This document shows, one piece after another, positions 7,644 to 14,229 of a stretch of DNA of 19,171 bases. This DNA is from JAULUH01 sp032111745. GTDB lineage: Bacteria; Chloroflexota; Anaerolineae; JAAEKA01. The stretch lies in the NCBI GenBank assembly GCA_032111745.1, contig JAULUH010000208.1:1-19171 (forward strand), given 5' to 3'. The stretch's first letter is position 1; the number at the start of each line of letters is the position of its first letter. The notes below the pieces were generated by a model, which did not search any database, was not told the DNA's origin, and saw only the letters and a program-made list of their open reading frames with translations. The position numbers were made by a program, and so were the translations under genes.

Positions 7644-9146
7644 TTAGTCGTCTGCTCCGAATATCTGCTTGTACAAATCCTCGCCATAGCTGGTCTGCAG
7701 TGGTTCTCCTTCGAACAATCTAAAGGTTCTTGCCCCATCGGCTTGTCTTTCAGCTCGCAGGAAGATGGCGCTCTGCATTTTTCTTTCGTAGAAACCATGT
7801 GCGAAATGATATAGGTGCGTCACAAAGAAGACTTTGATGCGTTCTTCCATCAAAGCGCTAATGATCTGCCTGGCAATCTCCGAGCCTTCTCTGTCGTTTG
7901 TCGCGGCAAATGACTCATTGAACAGCACCAGCGAGTTTGGCGTTATTCTGTCAACGATATCGCTCATTCTGCTGAGCTCTTCGTCAAGCTTCCCGCTACT
8001 CATAGTGATGTCCTCTTCTCGCTTGTAGTGCGTGAAAAGGCCGTCGCAGATGTTGGAACAGAACGACTCAGCCGGCACAACCATGCCGCACTGCATCATC
8101 AATTGCGCCAACCCTATGCTGCGCAGAAACGTGGATTTGCCACCCTGGTTGGCACCAGTGATGATCACCAGTTCTTTATGGTCAGCATTCAAATCGTTGC
8201 CTACGATTCGTTGTGGCAGGATTAGAGCCAGACAGACGTCGTATAGCCCCCTGGCGGAATGTCTGCGCTCACTGGGAGCCACAGGCACGGGAAACGCCAT
8301 TGGTTCCCCCTTCTGCGTGAGTTGCCCCTGTAAATTCAGACAACCAACGTAAAAGGCCAACTCAGTGCGCAGCATGGTGAAGAAACTGAGGATGTGATCA
8401 GTGGATTGGGCGAGCGCATTGGCGACCAGGTTGAGCCCCCTGTCCCTGAGTTCCGCCAGGGCCCGGAAGCCACTGTCATCACGATCGGCGATCACAAAGC
8501 CGTAAACCGGTGGCTTCGTGGCAAAGATCCGTTGGACCCAACCCTGGCTGTGGTCAGGTGGTTTACGAAGCATGTAGTTGGTGCCCTTGTTCCCTGTGCC
8601 AAGTTCTGCACTGATCAAGACGCCGTTGCGGAATCTCAGGTCCTTGAGATGGGTTTGGACGCTGGCAAAATACTCTTCAGTCAGTTCTCTCTGAAGCATT
8701 GCGAAAAGCGCCGTGAAGCCTTCTGACTCGAATACTTCCCCGTGGCCATCTGCGATATCCCTGAGCTTCCTGAGCGCGTCTACAAACATGTGTAGCACCT
8801 GGAGCGATCGATGCAGTATCGGCTCAGGACGCCTGCCGAATATGCCGAAGTAGACCTTCCTCTCTCCTGCTATGGCTCCCACGGCGATGTCATACATATC
8901 CCTGACCACGGAAGGGTTTTTCAGGCAATCCTTGAGGATATCCTGGCGATAGAGTATGGTATCCAGGTCACTATCCAGGCCAGACAAGACCGCTTTATGC
9001 GCTACTTCCAGCAGGAATTTGTCGCCGAGCGCCATAGCGTTGAACAGCGTGTCGAGCTCCAGGTCTTGTATCAGGGCCTGGGCGTTAGACGGCAACGCTC
9101 GCTGCAGGTCAAAATCCTGATCTCGATACAGGAGAAAAGCCTTCAT
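7644..9146 (-). CDS. MutS-like ATPase, subunit type A, copy 1
   Basis: 500 residues with a MutS core/lever-like helical region (about 25-280) and a C-terminal MutS ATPase domain. Walker A is GANQGGKST (331-339), a helix SGKLDEELSRMSDI follows near 384-397, Walker B-like LVLFNES lies near 406-412 (N410-E411 in place of Asp-Glu), and H444 is in VTHLYHFA. The N-terminal mismatch-recognition domain, the connector and the Smr nuclease domain are absent, so this is neither MutS nor MutS2. ATG overlaps the stop of the type B gene by 4 bases (ATGA, 9143-9146), implying coupled translation and probably a heterodimer. It is paralogous to the gene at 14204-15721. The role is unknown; fluoride association is inferred from context. 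Confidence 0.85.
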   Translation of the reverse strand: MKAFLLYRDQDFDLQRALPSNAQALIQDLELDTLFNAMALGDKFLLEVAHKAVLSGLDSDLDTILYRQDILKDCLKNPSVVRDMYDIAVGAIAGERKVYFGIFGRRPEPILHRSLQVLHMFVDALRKLRDIADGHGEVFESEGFTALFAMLQRELTEEYFASVQTHLKDLRFRNGVLISAELGTGNKGTNYMLRKPPDHSQGWVQRIFATKPPVYGFVIADRDDSGFRALAELRDRGLNLVANALAQSTDHILSFFTMLRTELAFYVGCLNLQGQLTQKGEPMAFPVPVAPSERRHSARGLYDVCLALILPQRIVGNDLNADHKELVIITGANQGGKSTFLRSIGLAQLMMQCGMVVPAESFCSNICDGLFTHYKREEDITMSSGKLDEELSRMSDIVDRITPNSLVLFNESFAATNDREGSEIARQIISALMEERIKVFFVTHLYHFAHGFYERKMQSAIFLRAERQADGARTFRLFEGEPLQTSYGEDLYKQIFGADD

Positions 9147-10678
9147 GACTCCAGGCGCTCCTTCAGACGATGGTAGGTTAGCCTATACTTCTCAGCAATT
9201 GATATCGCGTAGGAGAGTCCATCCGCAGGCCGTCTCAGGATCTTGTACGTGCGCAATGTTGGATTCTCGGGAACAATGGTACTGACCATGCTGACGGTCT
9301 TGTCGCTTAGGGACGCCAATTCATCAATAAATGTGACGCAAACGCACAGAGCATCCAGTTGAATGATTCGTTCCATCACCTCCTGGCCCAGAAACAGAGC
9401 GTCTTCGATCGTTGTGGAAGTGAATATCTCATTCAAGATGATGATGCTGTTTGGGGTGGCCTGATTGAGGATACCGTAGATTCGGACCAGGTCATCCTGC
9501 AGCTTTCCGCGGAGATTGCTGATGTCTTCTTCCTTTTCAAAGTGCGTGAAGAGCCTGTCGAAGAGGAAAAGCTGCGCTTCCCGGCCCGGGACCGGACAGC
9601 CTAGGCTGGCCAAATAGTGCATCTGCCCGAAGGCGCGGGCAAAGGTTGTCTTGCCGCCCTGGTTCGGACCGGACACGACGAAGATGCGCTCCTGCCCTGT
9701 CAGGTAGAAGTCGTTGCAGACCACAGTGGAGGCTTCGGTCATGAGCTTATAGGCCAGGGCAAGATCAAACCCCTCATGGTTGTAGATTTCCTTGCCTTCA
9801 CTGGTCACCTGCGGATAACAAAACCTCAACCCTGTGCGTTTGAACAGCGCGAGATACTCCAGGTAAGCGACGTAGAACTGAATTTCTCGGTCAAAAACGG
9901 CGATTGCTCCGTCCAGATAGTCAGCATTTCTGGCGCAATAGTCTTCGAGTTCGGTGAATACGTCGGGATACAACTCCGCAACCAGGTCCAGTACCTTCGC
10001 TTCCACGTGGTTCATGTCCCGCGAGTTGGGGAAGCTGCCCCGATAATCTTTCACCGCTCCCTGTTTGAACTTCTGGAAGGTCTCCTCAACATCCGCGCTG
10101 TAATCGGTTTCAGTGTCGTATCTGCGAACTTTGATGCTGTTACCCTTGATGAGCAGGCAGTATCTTATGGTGGATAGCTCTGCCTTAAGATTTCTCGTTT
10201 CCTCCACCAGGGCCGTGAAGCGACCCGAATTAACATAGTCTGCCAAGTAGGTGCGGAAGGTCAGGAAGCCGCGCGAGGACAGATCGAGAGGGGTCAAGTC
10301 ATGGTCCAGGCGATTGATGGCGTCGCAATAGACCTCCACGGCGTCCAAGAACCAGGCTCTCTTCTGGTATCTGTAGTGAAGCTTATCTGCTTGAGCAAGG
10401 TGCTCGCGCATCAGGCGCATCGCCTGGGCGAAGGATGTGATGCGCTCGAACAATTCGCGGCGCTCCAGATCCCTCATGATTTCATGGCGGTAGGTGATGG
10501 ATCTGGTGTCGTTCAGAGGAGCGTAGAAGAACGGTTTAAGGTTGTACTCCTGCTTGCCGGCCGCGATCGCATCTACGATCTGATCGAGATTCAGATCGAC
10601 AAAAAACGGGGGCTGTGCGGACGTGTCGCGTCCTGCGCGGTCTTCAGGTTGTTCGAACAGTACGCTGTGGAAAGCCAT
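9143..10678 (-). CDS. MutS-like ATPase, subunit type B, copy 1
   Basis: 511 residues. It begins with a MutS core-domain signature, FVDLNLDQIVDAI (26-38) and EYNLKPFFYAPL (44-55), and has a long helical lever to about 290 and a C-terminal ATPase. Walker A is GPNQGGKTT (337-345), GCPVPGREAQL lies at 360-370, the signature-like NLRGKLQDDLVRI at 388-400, and Walker B-like IIILNE ends at N416-E417. The MutS His after Walker B is replaced (VTFIDEL, F450), unlike type A, suggesting unequal ATP hydrolysis in an A-B heterodimer. Mismatch-binding and nuclease domains are missing. ATG at 10676-10678 is preceded by AGGAG. It lies downstream of the crcB gene set on the same strand, 152 bases after the small ORF. 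Confidence 0.85.
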   Translation of the reverse strand: MAFHSVLFEQPEDRAGRDTSAQPPFFVDLNLDQIVDAIAAGKQEYNLKPFFYAPLNDTRSITYRHEIMRDLERRELFERITSFAQAMRLMREHLAQADKLHYRYQKRAWFLDAVEVYCDAINRLDHDLTPLDLSSRGFLTFRTYLADYVNSGRFTALVEETRNLKAELSTIRYCLLIKGNSIKVRRYDTETDYSADVEETFQKFKQGAVKDYRGSFPNSRDMNHVEAKVLDLVAELYPDVFTELEDYCARNADYLDGAIAVFDREIQFYVAYLEYLALFKRTGLRFCYPQVTSEGKEIYNHEGFDLALAYKLMTEASTVVCNDFYLTGQERIFVVSGPNQGGKTTFARAFGQMHYLASLGCPVPGREAQLFLFDRLFTHFEKEEDISNLRGKLQDDLVRIYGILNQATPNSIIILNEIFTSTTIEDALFLGQEVMERIIQLDALCVCVTFIDELASLSDKTVSMVSTIVPENPTLRTYKILRRPADGLSYAISIAEKYRLTYHRLKERLES

Positions 10679-10830
10679 CCACCCACATCTCCTGGTGACG
10701 ACTCCGGATGCACGACCTCAACTTTCCTGTCGTGACTGTCGGCGTGGCAAGAGTTACCGGTTCGGCCCGGGCGTTTATCGGGGGAACTCCTGCCCCTGCA
10801 AGGTGTCAAAACAGCAGAGCCAGCGCGGTG

Positions 10831-10965
10831 TCATGGTTCGCCGGCGCGCATCCTTTTCACAACGCTCGGGAAGTATTCAGCCTCGAAATCCGGGGTCGGT
10901 ATCCGTGCGTTGATCTCGTCCAATGGGCTTTGCGGTCTGCTCTCTGCAGTCACAGGCTCACTCAT
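10831..10965 (-). CDS. Possible small protein (44 residues) at the end of the crcB gene set
   Basis: Short frame with ATG at 10963-10965 and TGA at 10831-10833. AAGGA lies 7 bases before the ATG, a good ribosome site. The peptide starts MSEPVTAESRPQSPLDEINA and ends with PDFEAEYFPSVVKRMRAGEP. Its acidic/proline-rich start and amphipathic end look protein-like. It lies 52 bases after the zinc-ribbon/HEAT gene on the same strand, and the palindrome at 10981-10997 sits between them. No family recognised. It could be a chance frame. Confidence 0.45.
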   Translation of the reverse strand: MSEPVTAESRPQSPLDEINARIPTPDFEAEYFPSVVKRMRAGEP

Positions 10966-10980
10966 GTCGGTCCTTATCTC

Positions 10981-10997
10981 TGTCAATTGCATTGACA
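10981..10997. repeat. 17-base perfect palindrome TGTCAAT-TGC-ATTGACA
   Basis: Seven-base arms with a 3-base centre lie in the 52-base gap between the zinc-ribbon/HEAT gene and the small ORF. AT-rich arms and no T-tract make an operator or RNA processing hairpin more likely than a terminator. Each arm contains TTGACA-like or TGTCAA sequence, but no matching -10 at suitable spacing is evident. Confidence 0.4.
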
Positions 10998-11017
10998 ATG
11001 CGAATCTGGCAGTCTCG

Positions 11018-11428
11018 TCACTTAGCCGCAGTAGTTTCGTACCGGCGCTGCGCCGCCTCCAGGGCGATCACAGCCGTGTCCCGCACCAGGACCGACAGGG
11101 TTAGGTCCCGGGCTGCCTGCTCGAGAGCCATAAGCGCCGGGGGCGTGCCGATGGCACCCAGAGCTTCGGCAGCCTGGGCCCGGACGTAGGGATCGGCCTC
11201 GCCGTTCCATAGCAGTGCCAGCAAAGCCTCGGCAGCTCTGGGCTCAGCAAGCAGACCCAGAACATACGCCGCACGACGCTGCGTCAACGGTTCAGGATGG
11301 CGCAAGGCACTGATCAGCTTCTCGGTGTAGTCGCGGTGATCTTTCTCCAGGCCAACCCCGCACTGCGGACAATGCCCAATGCCCGGTTGGATCTCTGACC
11401 AGCAGTACGGGCAGAAGAAGGTAGTCAT
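11018..11428 (-). CDS. Zinc-ribbon / HEAT-repeat protein
   Basis: 136 residues. An N-terminal zinc ribbon has CPYC (6-9) and CPQC (20-23), a four-Cys site. About three HEAT-like helical hairpins follow (about 33-130: RRAAYVLGLLAEPRAAEALL, VRAQAAEALGAIGTPPALMA, VRDTAVIALEAA). This is a scaffold or adaptor architecture with no catalytic residues visible; the partner is unknown. Its ATG overlaps the stop of the upstream helical-protein gene by 4 bases (11425-11428), so the two are translationally coupled. Position puts it in the crcB transcript, making it a candidate fluoride-induced gene of unknown function. Confidence 0.8.
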   Translation of the reverse strand: MTTFFCPYCWSEIQPGIGHCPQCGVGLEKDHRDYTEKLISALRHPEPLTQRRAAYVLGLLAEPRAAEALLALLWNGEADPYVRAQAAEALGAIGTPPALMALEQAARDLTLSVLVRDTAVIALEAAQRRYETTAAK

Positions 11429-11856
11429 CTTGTGGACGGTTCCGTTGCCAGCGTAGCCAGCTCGCTCGCCAGCTCAGCCAGGTGATCCAGGCGTGGATCG
11501 AGCACCGAGGCCAATCGAGGGTCAACAGCGCCATACCGTTGCAGTTTGATCGACCGCGTATCGATGAGGTCTGCCCAGCACACTGTCATCTCAGCGCTGA
11601 GCTTGGCCAACAAGTCCTGGTCGACCGGCGCCAGGTCGAATTCCCGGGCCAGATCGCAGATCACTTGCAGCGCCTCGTCGATCTTGCCAAGAGCAATGCG
11701 GTGTCGTTCTGCTTCGATGTCCAGCCTTCGGCGATACAGGATACCAATCTCGTCAGTTCCGTTGAGCCAGTGCTCGGCCTGGCGCAGGTGTTCCTCAAGG
11801 CGACGCAGTGCGATCGACAAAGCGCTGCGTTGCGCCTGGTTCAGTGAGTCATTCAT
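11425..11856 (-). CDS. Hypothetical alpha-helical protein in the crcB operon
   Basis: 143 residues, family not recognised. It is almost entirely helical with heptad-like stretches (ALSIALRRLEEHLRQAEHWL at 13-32; RHRIALGKIDEALQVICDLA near 52-71) and no membrane segment or signal peptide. Its start overlaps the end of the DUF190/CBS gene by 8 bases (11849-11856). Its end overlaps the zinc-ribbon/HEAT start by 4 bases. This tight packing argues that it is a real gene co-translated with its neighbours. It may be a subunit or adaptor working with the DUF190/CBS or zinc-ribbon/HEAT protein; this is inference from position only. Confidence 0.7.
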   Translation of the reverse strand: MNDSLNQAQRSALSIALRRLEEHLRQAEHWLNGTDEIGILYRRRLDIEAERHRIALGKIDEALQVICDLAREFDLAPVDQDLLAKLSAEMTVCWADLIDTRSIKLQRYGAVDPRLASVLDPRLDHLAELASELATLATEPSTR

Positions 11857-13129
11857 CGGTGATCTCTTCCGATAGCGCCTGCAGCACCTCGCTTCGCCCC
11901 ACCAGGCCTACCAGCCGGCCCTCGTCGTCGACCACGGGTAGGCGCTTGATCTTGTTGTTCAGCAGCAGTCCGAGCGCATCCAGAAGTGGCGTCTGCGACT
12001 GCACCGTCACCGGGTCCCGGGTCATCACGTCGGCCGCGGTCCGGTGAGCCAGGGGGTTCCTGTCTCCCTTGCCTGTTGACAGTCGCCGCGTGAGGGCTTG
12101 CACCAGACCAGGACGCTCGCTCGCCCTGGCCTGATTGAGCAGATCACCGTCGGTGATGATGCCAGCCACGCGATTCTCATCATCCATCACCACGACCCGG
12201 CGCTGGGCTTGCGTCACCAGCAGGTTCACGACCTCATCCAGCGACGTCTCGAACTTCACGGTGGGAGGCTTCCGCAACATGATGTCCCCCACCTTGACCA
12301 GCCGGCCGGGCTGAGGTGATGCCTCTGGCTGCTCGCGCACCGGTGGCTGCCCCAGGGCGCGCAGCACGTCCACCCGGCTTACCATGCCCGTCAGGCGGCC
12401 CTGCTCGTCCACCACCGGCAGCCGCTTGATGCCTCGTTCGGTCATGATATGCACGGCGTCGCCAATGGGCGTGCTCTCCGACACGGTGGCGGGGTTGGGT
12501 GTCATCAGATCGCTGGCGGCCAGTCCACTTTGCCGGATCTTGTCCAACTCTTCGTTCAGCTCGATCCACGTCAGCTCGCGCTGGAGGCTGGTGGTCGCCA
12601 GGCCAGCTCGCGCCAGCAGGTCGCCATCGGTGAGAATGCCCACGACCTTCCTCTGGCTGTCGATCACAGGCAGCGCGCGAAAGGATTTGCCCACCAGCAG
12701 CTCGACCACGCTGGCCAACGGTGTGTCTGGTGTGATGGCCTTGACTTCTCGGCTCATGATGTCGCGTACGGGCGCCTTGGCCGGCATGGCCCGCAGCCGG
12801 CGATGGCTGTAGGTCAACACCTCGACTGGTTGAGTCGTTATCAGGCCCTCGCTAACCATTTCGATCAGCCGCGGCATCACGCGCTCCACGCGGTCCGGAT
12901 CGTCGACCCACTCGATGGTCAGCGGCAAGTCCTCCGACAGGCGTACGATGCTGGCCGCATGGATGCGGCTATGGGCGCCAAAGCCGGCAATTCCCCGGTT
13001 GACGGTAGCTCCAGCACAGCCCTCCTGCTTCAACATTTCCAGGATGGCCAGATAGAGCGGCTTCTGTCGCCAGCGGTCGCTTTCGCCGATGTAGACCGTC
13101 ACTCTGGTTGCGGTTCCGACGATTTCCAT
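11849..13129 (-). CDS. DUF190 (PII-like) protein fused to four CBS domains
   Basis: 426 residues. An N-terminal DUF190 domain spans about 5-108 (VTVYIGESDRW, GATVNRGIAGFG). Four CBS domains follow: about 121-176 (VRDIMSREVKAITP), 204-260 (ASDLMTPNPATVSE), 279-334 (VGDIMLRKPPTVKF) and 366-421 (AADVMTRDPVTVQS), so two Bateman-type modules. CBS pairs usually bind adenine nucleotides. DUF190 genes are commonly found beside crcB, so a sensor or regulator of fluoride export is plausible. DUF190 fused to four CBS domains appears unusual. No membrane segment is visible. ATG at 13127-13129 starts 8 bases after the crcB stop with AGGTGAGG between, so it is surely co-transcribed with crcB. The last 8 bases overlap the next gene. 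Confidence 0.9.
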   Translation of the reverse strand: MEIVGTATRVTVYIGESDRWRQKPLYLAILEMLKQEGCAGATVNRGIAGFGAHSRIHAASIVRLSEDLPLTIEWVDDPDRVERVMPRLIEMVSEGLITTQPVEVLTYSHRRLRAMPAKAPVRDIMSREVKAITPDTPLASVVELLVGKSFRALPVIDSQRKVVGILTDGDLLARAGLATTSLQRELTWIELNEELDKIRQSGLAASDLMTPNPATVSESTPIGDAVHIMTERGIKRLPVVDEQGRLTGMVSRVDVLRALGQPPVREQPEASPQPGRLVKVGDIMLRKPPTVKFETSLDEVVNLLVTQAQRRVVVMDDENRVAGIITDGDLLNQARASERPGLVQALTRRLSTGKGDRNPLAHRTAADVMTRDPVTVQSQTPLLDALGLLLNNKIKRLPVVDDEGRLVGLVGRSEVLQALSEEITDE

Positions 13130-13137
13130 GCCTCACC

Positions 13138-13512
13138 TCATACGAGCCTGGCCAGCCAGAAGCCCAGCAGGGCCGCGCCCAATCCCAGGAGCATGTTGGC
13201 GGCGATATTGGCCACGCCCAGGCGCCATAAGCCCTGGTCGAGATAGCTGAGTGTTTCGTAGCTAAACGTTGAGAACGTCGTATATCCGCCCATAAGGCCC
13301 ACAGCAAAGAACAGCCGCCAGGCCGGATTGATACCAACTCGCTGAGTTGTCAATGCCAGGAAGAACGCCAGGAGAAAGCTGCCTGTAACGTTGGCGACCA
13401 ATGTCCCGTAGGGGAATGTGCTACCGAGGAACACGGCAAGCCAGCCCTGGACCAGATAACGCAGGTTCGCGCCTAGAAAACCACCAATGCCGATCAGCAG
13501 GTATTTCCACAT
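13138..13512 (-). CDS. crcB: CrcB/Fluc fluoride ion channel
   Basis: 124-residue integral membrane protein with four hydrophobic segments, the normal size for Fluc channels. These form antiparallel dimers that let fluoride out of the cytoplasm. Hallmarks are GGFLGANLRYL (10-20), GTLVANVTGSFLLAF (36-50) with pore Asn41, and GGYTTFSTFSYE (75-86) carrying the phenylalanine-box residues F80 and F83 and the TTFSTF motif. A single crcB copy here implies a homodimer. ATG lies at 13510-13512 after AAGGCAGAGG. It is preceded by a fluoride riboswitch and terminator and is the first gene of a polycistron with the DUF190/CBS gene. Confidence 0.97.
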   Translation of the reverse strand: MWKYLLIGIGGFLGANLRYLVQGWLAVFLGSTFPYGTLVANVTGSFLLAFFLALTTQRVGINPAWRLFFAVGLMGGYTTFSTFSYETLSYLDQGLWRLGVANIAANMLLGLGAALLGFWLARLV

Positions 13513-13560
13513 CCTCTGCCTTCGAACATCAGCGCGACTCCTGGTCGCTTGTCACTGAAC

Positions 13561-13601
13561 ATAAAAAGAACTTCTACCTGGGTGTAGTCTCCAAGTAGAA
13601 G
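13561..13601 (-). terminator. Regulated intrinsic terminator of the crcB fluoride riboswitch
   Basis: On the minus strand CTTCTACTTGG (13601-13591) pairs with CCAGGTAGAAG (13581-13571), an 11-bp stem with one G-U pair, followed by TTCTTTTTAT. The 5' arm shares TTC and following bases with the aptamer's pseudoknot strand and conserved CTAC. Folding of the aptamer with fluoride should therefore prevent termination. It lies about 50 bases before the crcB start. Confidence 0.9.
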
Positions 13602-13655
13602 CCATCAGTCTTACGACAGGTCGGACTCGTTGATCCTGGGGAGCTTCATCCCCTG
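13590..13655 (-). promoter_or_regulatory. Fluoride riboswitch (crcB motif) upstream of crcB
   Basis: Read on the minus strand, GGGG (13653-13650) and CCCC (13641-13638) close the 8-base loop ATGAAGCT. After a variable hairpin comes CTGATGGCTTCTAC, matching the conserved 3' block of fluoride aptamers (CTGATGGCCTCTAC) at all but one position. Loop GAAGC pairs with GCTTC (within 13598-13603) as the pseudoknot. The aptamer shares GGGGATGA-GCTCCCCAGGATC with the enolase leader (one variable base). It is followed at once by a terminator that uses the same strand, so fluoride is predicted to switch on crcB and the genes behind it. Confidence 0.94.
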
Positions 13656-13670
13656 TTTCTTTTGCCGGTA

Positions 13671-13700
13671 ATTGTATCACGAATTGCGCTGAGCTGGAAA
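13671..13700 (-). promoter_or_regulatory. Candidate promoter of the crcB operon
   Basis: TTTCCA (minus strand, 13700-13695) and an extended -10 TGATACAAT with hexamer at 13676-13671 are separated by 18 bases. Transcription would begin around 13664, about 10 bases before the first aptamer helix. The -35 matches consensus at 4 of 6 positions; the TG-extended -10 compensates. The promoter lies within the tail of the decayed DUF6062-like gene. Confidence 0.6.
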
Positions 13701-14229
13701 TGCGTCAAATCCGGTAGTGTACCGCGCGGAGGGCACCCCGCAGTCCGCTGCCGCCGTCATGGATGATGAGTTGCAGGCCATTGACGCCACAGATGCCCTG
13801 AGCTTCGCGACGACCGAGGAAGTCAGTCCATGCCACTTCGTCTTCACGGTCAACATTGCATCGTTCAGCAGGTCGTACACGGTTTGGCTCCGCCAAGCCT
13901 CCAGAAGCTGCTGTTCGAAGCGCCAGTTGCACATCCGTTTTGCGTAGCTGGCCGAGATCGGCGTGGTAAACAAGTTGCGCAAACCCAAAATGCCAGTCAA
14001 GCGTCCCTCATCCATCACCAGCAGCGCATCAAGAGTATCAGCATGCTCTCGGAAATCCGCATGCAGGTGCCAACGTCGTTAACATTTCCCATAGCAGGTC
14101 AAGGACGTAACGTGTCTCCGTCTCCTGGCTGAGCCAGCAAATTCGGCAGCCAGGTTCGTGCAGCACTCTCTTGAGGAATATCAAGGCAAGAAGACTGTCA
14201 TCGTCATTGACTGCCATGAATTTGATCAT
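13677..14229 (-). pseudogene. Decayed DUF6062-like gene
   Basis: The conceptual protein is split over at least three frames. From ATG near 14229 or 14217 it reads ...HEPGCRICWLSQETETRY and LLWE. Restoring one A at about 14077-14079 would continue as NVNDVGTCMRISES. A second shift then gives DFREHADTLDALLVMDEG (from about 14060), followed by GILGLRNLFTTPIS and open frame to 13677. The order CxxC, ERY-like, 'VNDVGT.MRI.ES', 'F..REHA' resembles DUF6062-type proteins as I recall them. The first lesion is in an A-run and could be a sequencing error; the second needs more change, so decay is favoured. It overlaps the end of the type A MutS-like gene by a few codons. Confidence 0.55.

Noticed and set aside
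10774..10809. Candidate promoter before MutS-like pair 1: TTGCAG or TTGACA with GATAAA on the minus strand
   Set aside because: Spacing is 16 with the weak -35 and far too long with TTGACA; not strong enough to list, though it could make the pair independent of the riboswitch.
13677..14018. CBS-domain protein fragment, suggested by VMDEGRLTGIL
   Set aside because: Reading across the frameshifts gives a better match to a DUF6062-like order (CRIC, VNDVGT, REHADTL).
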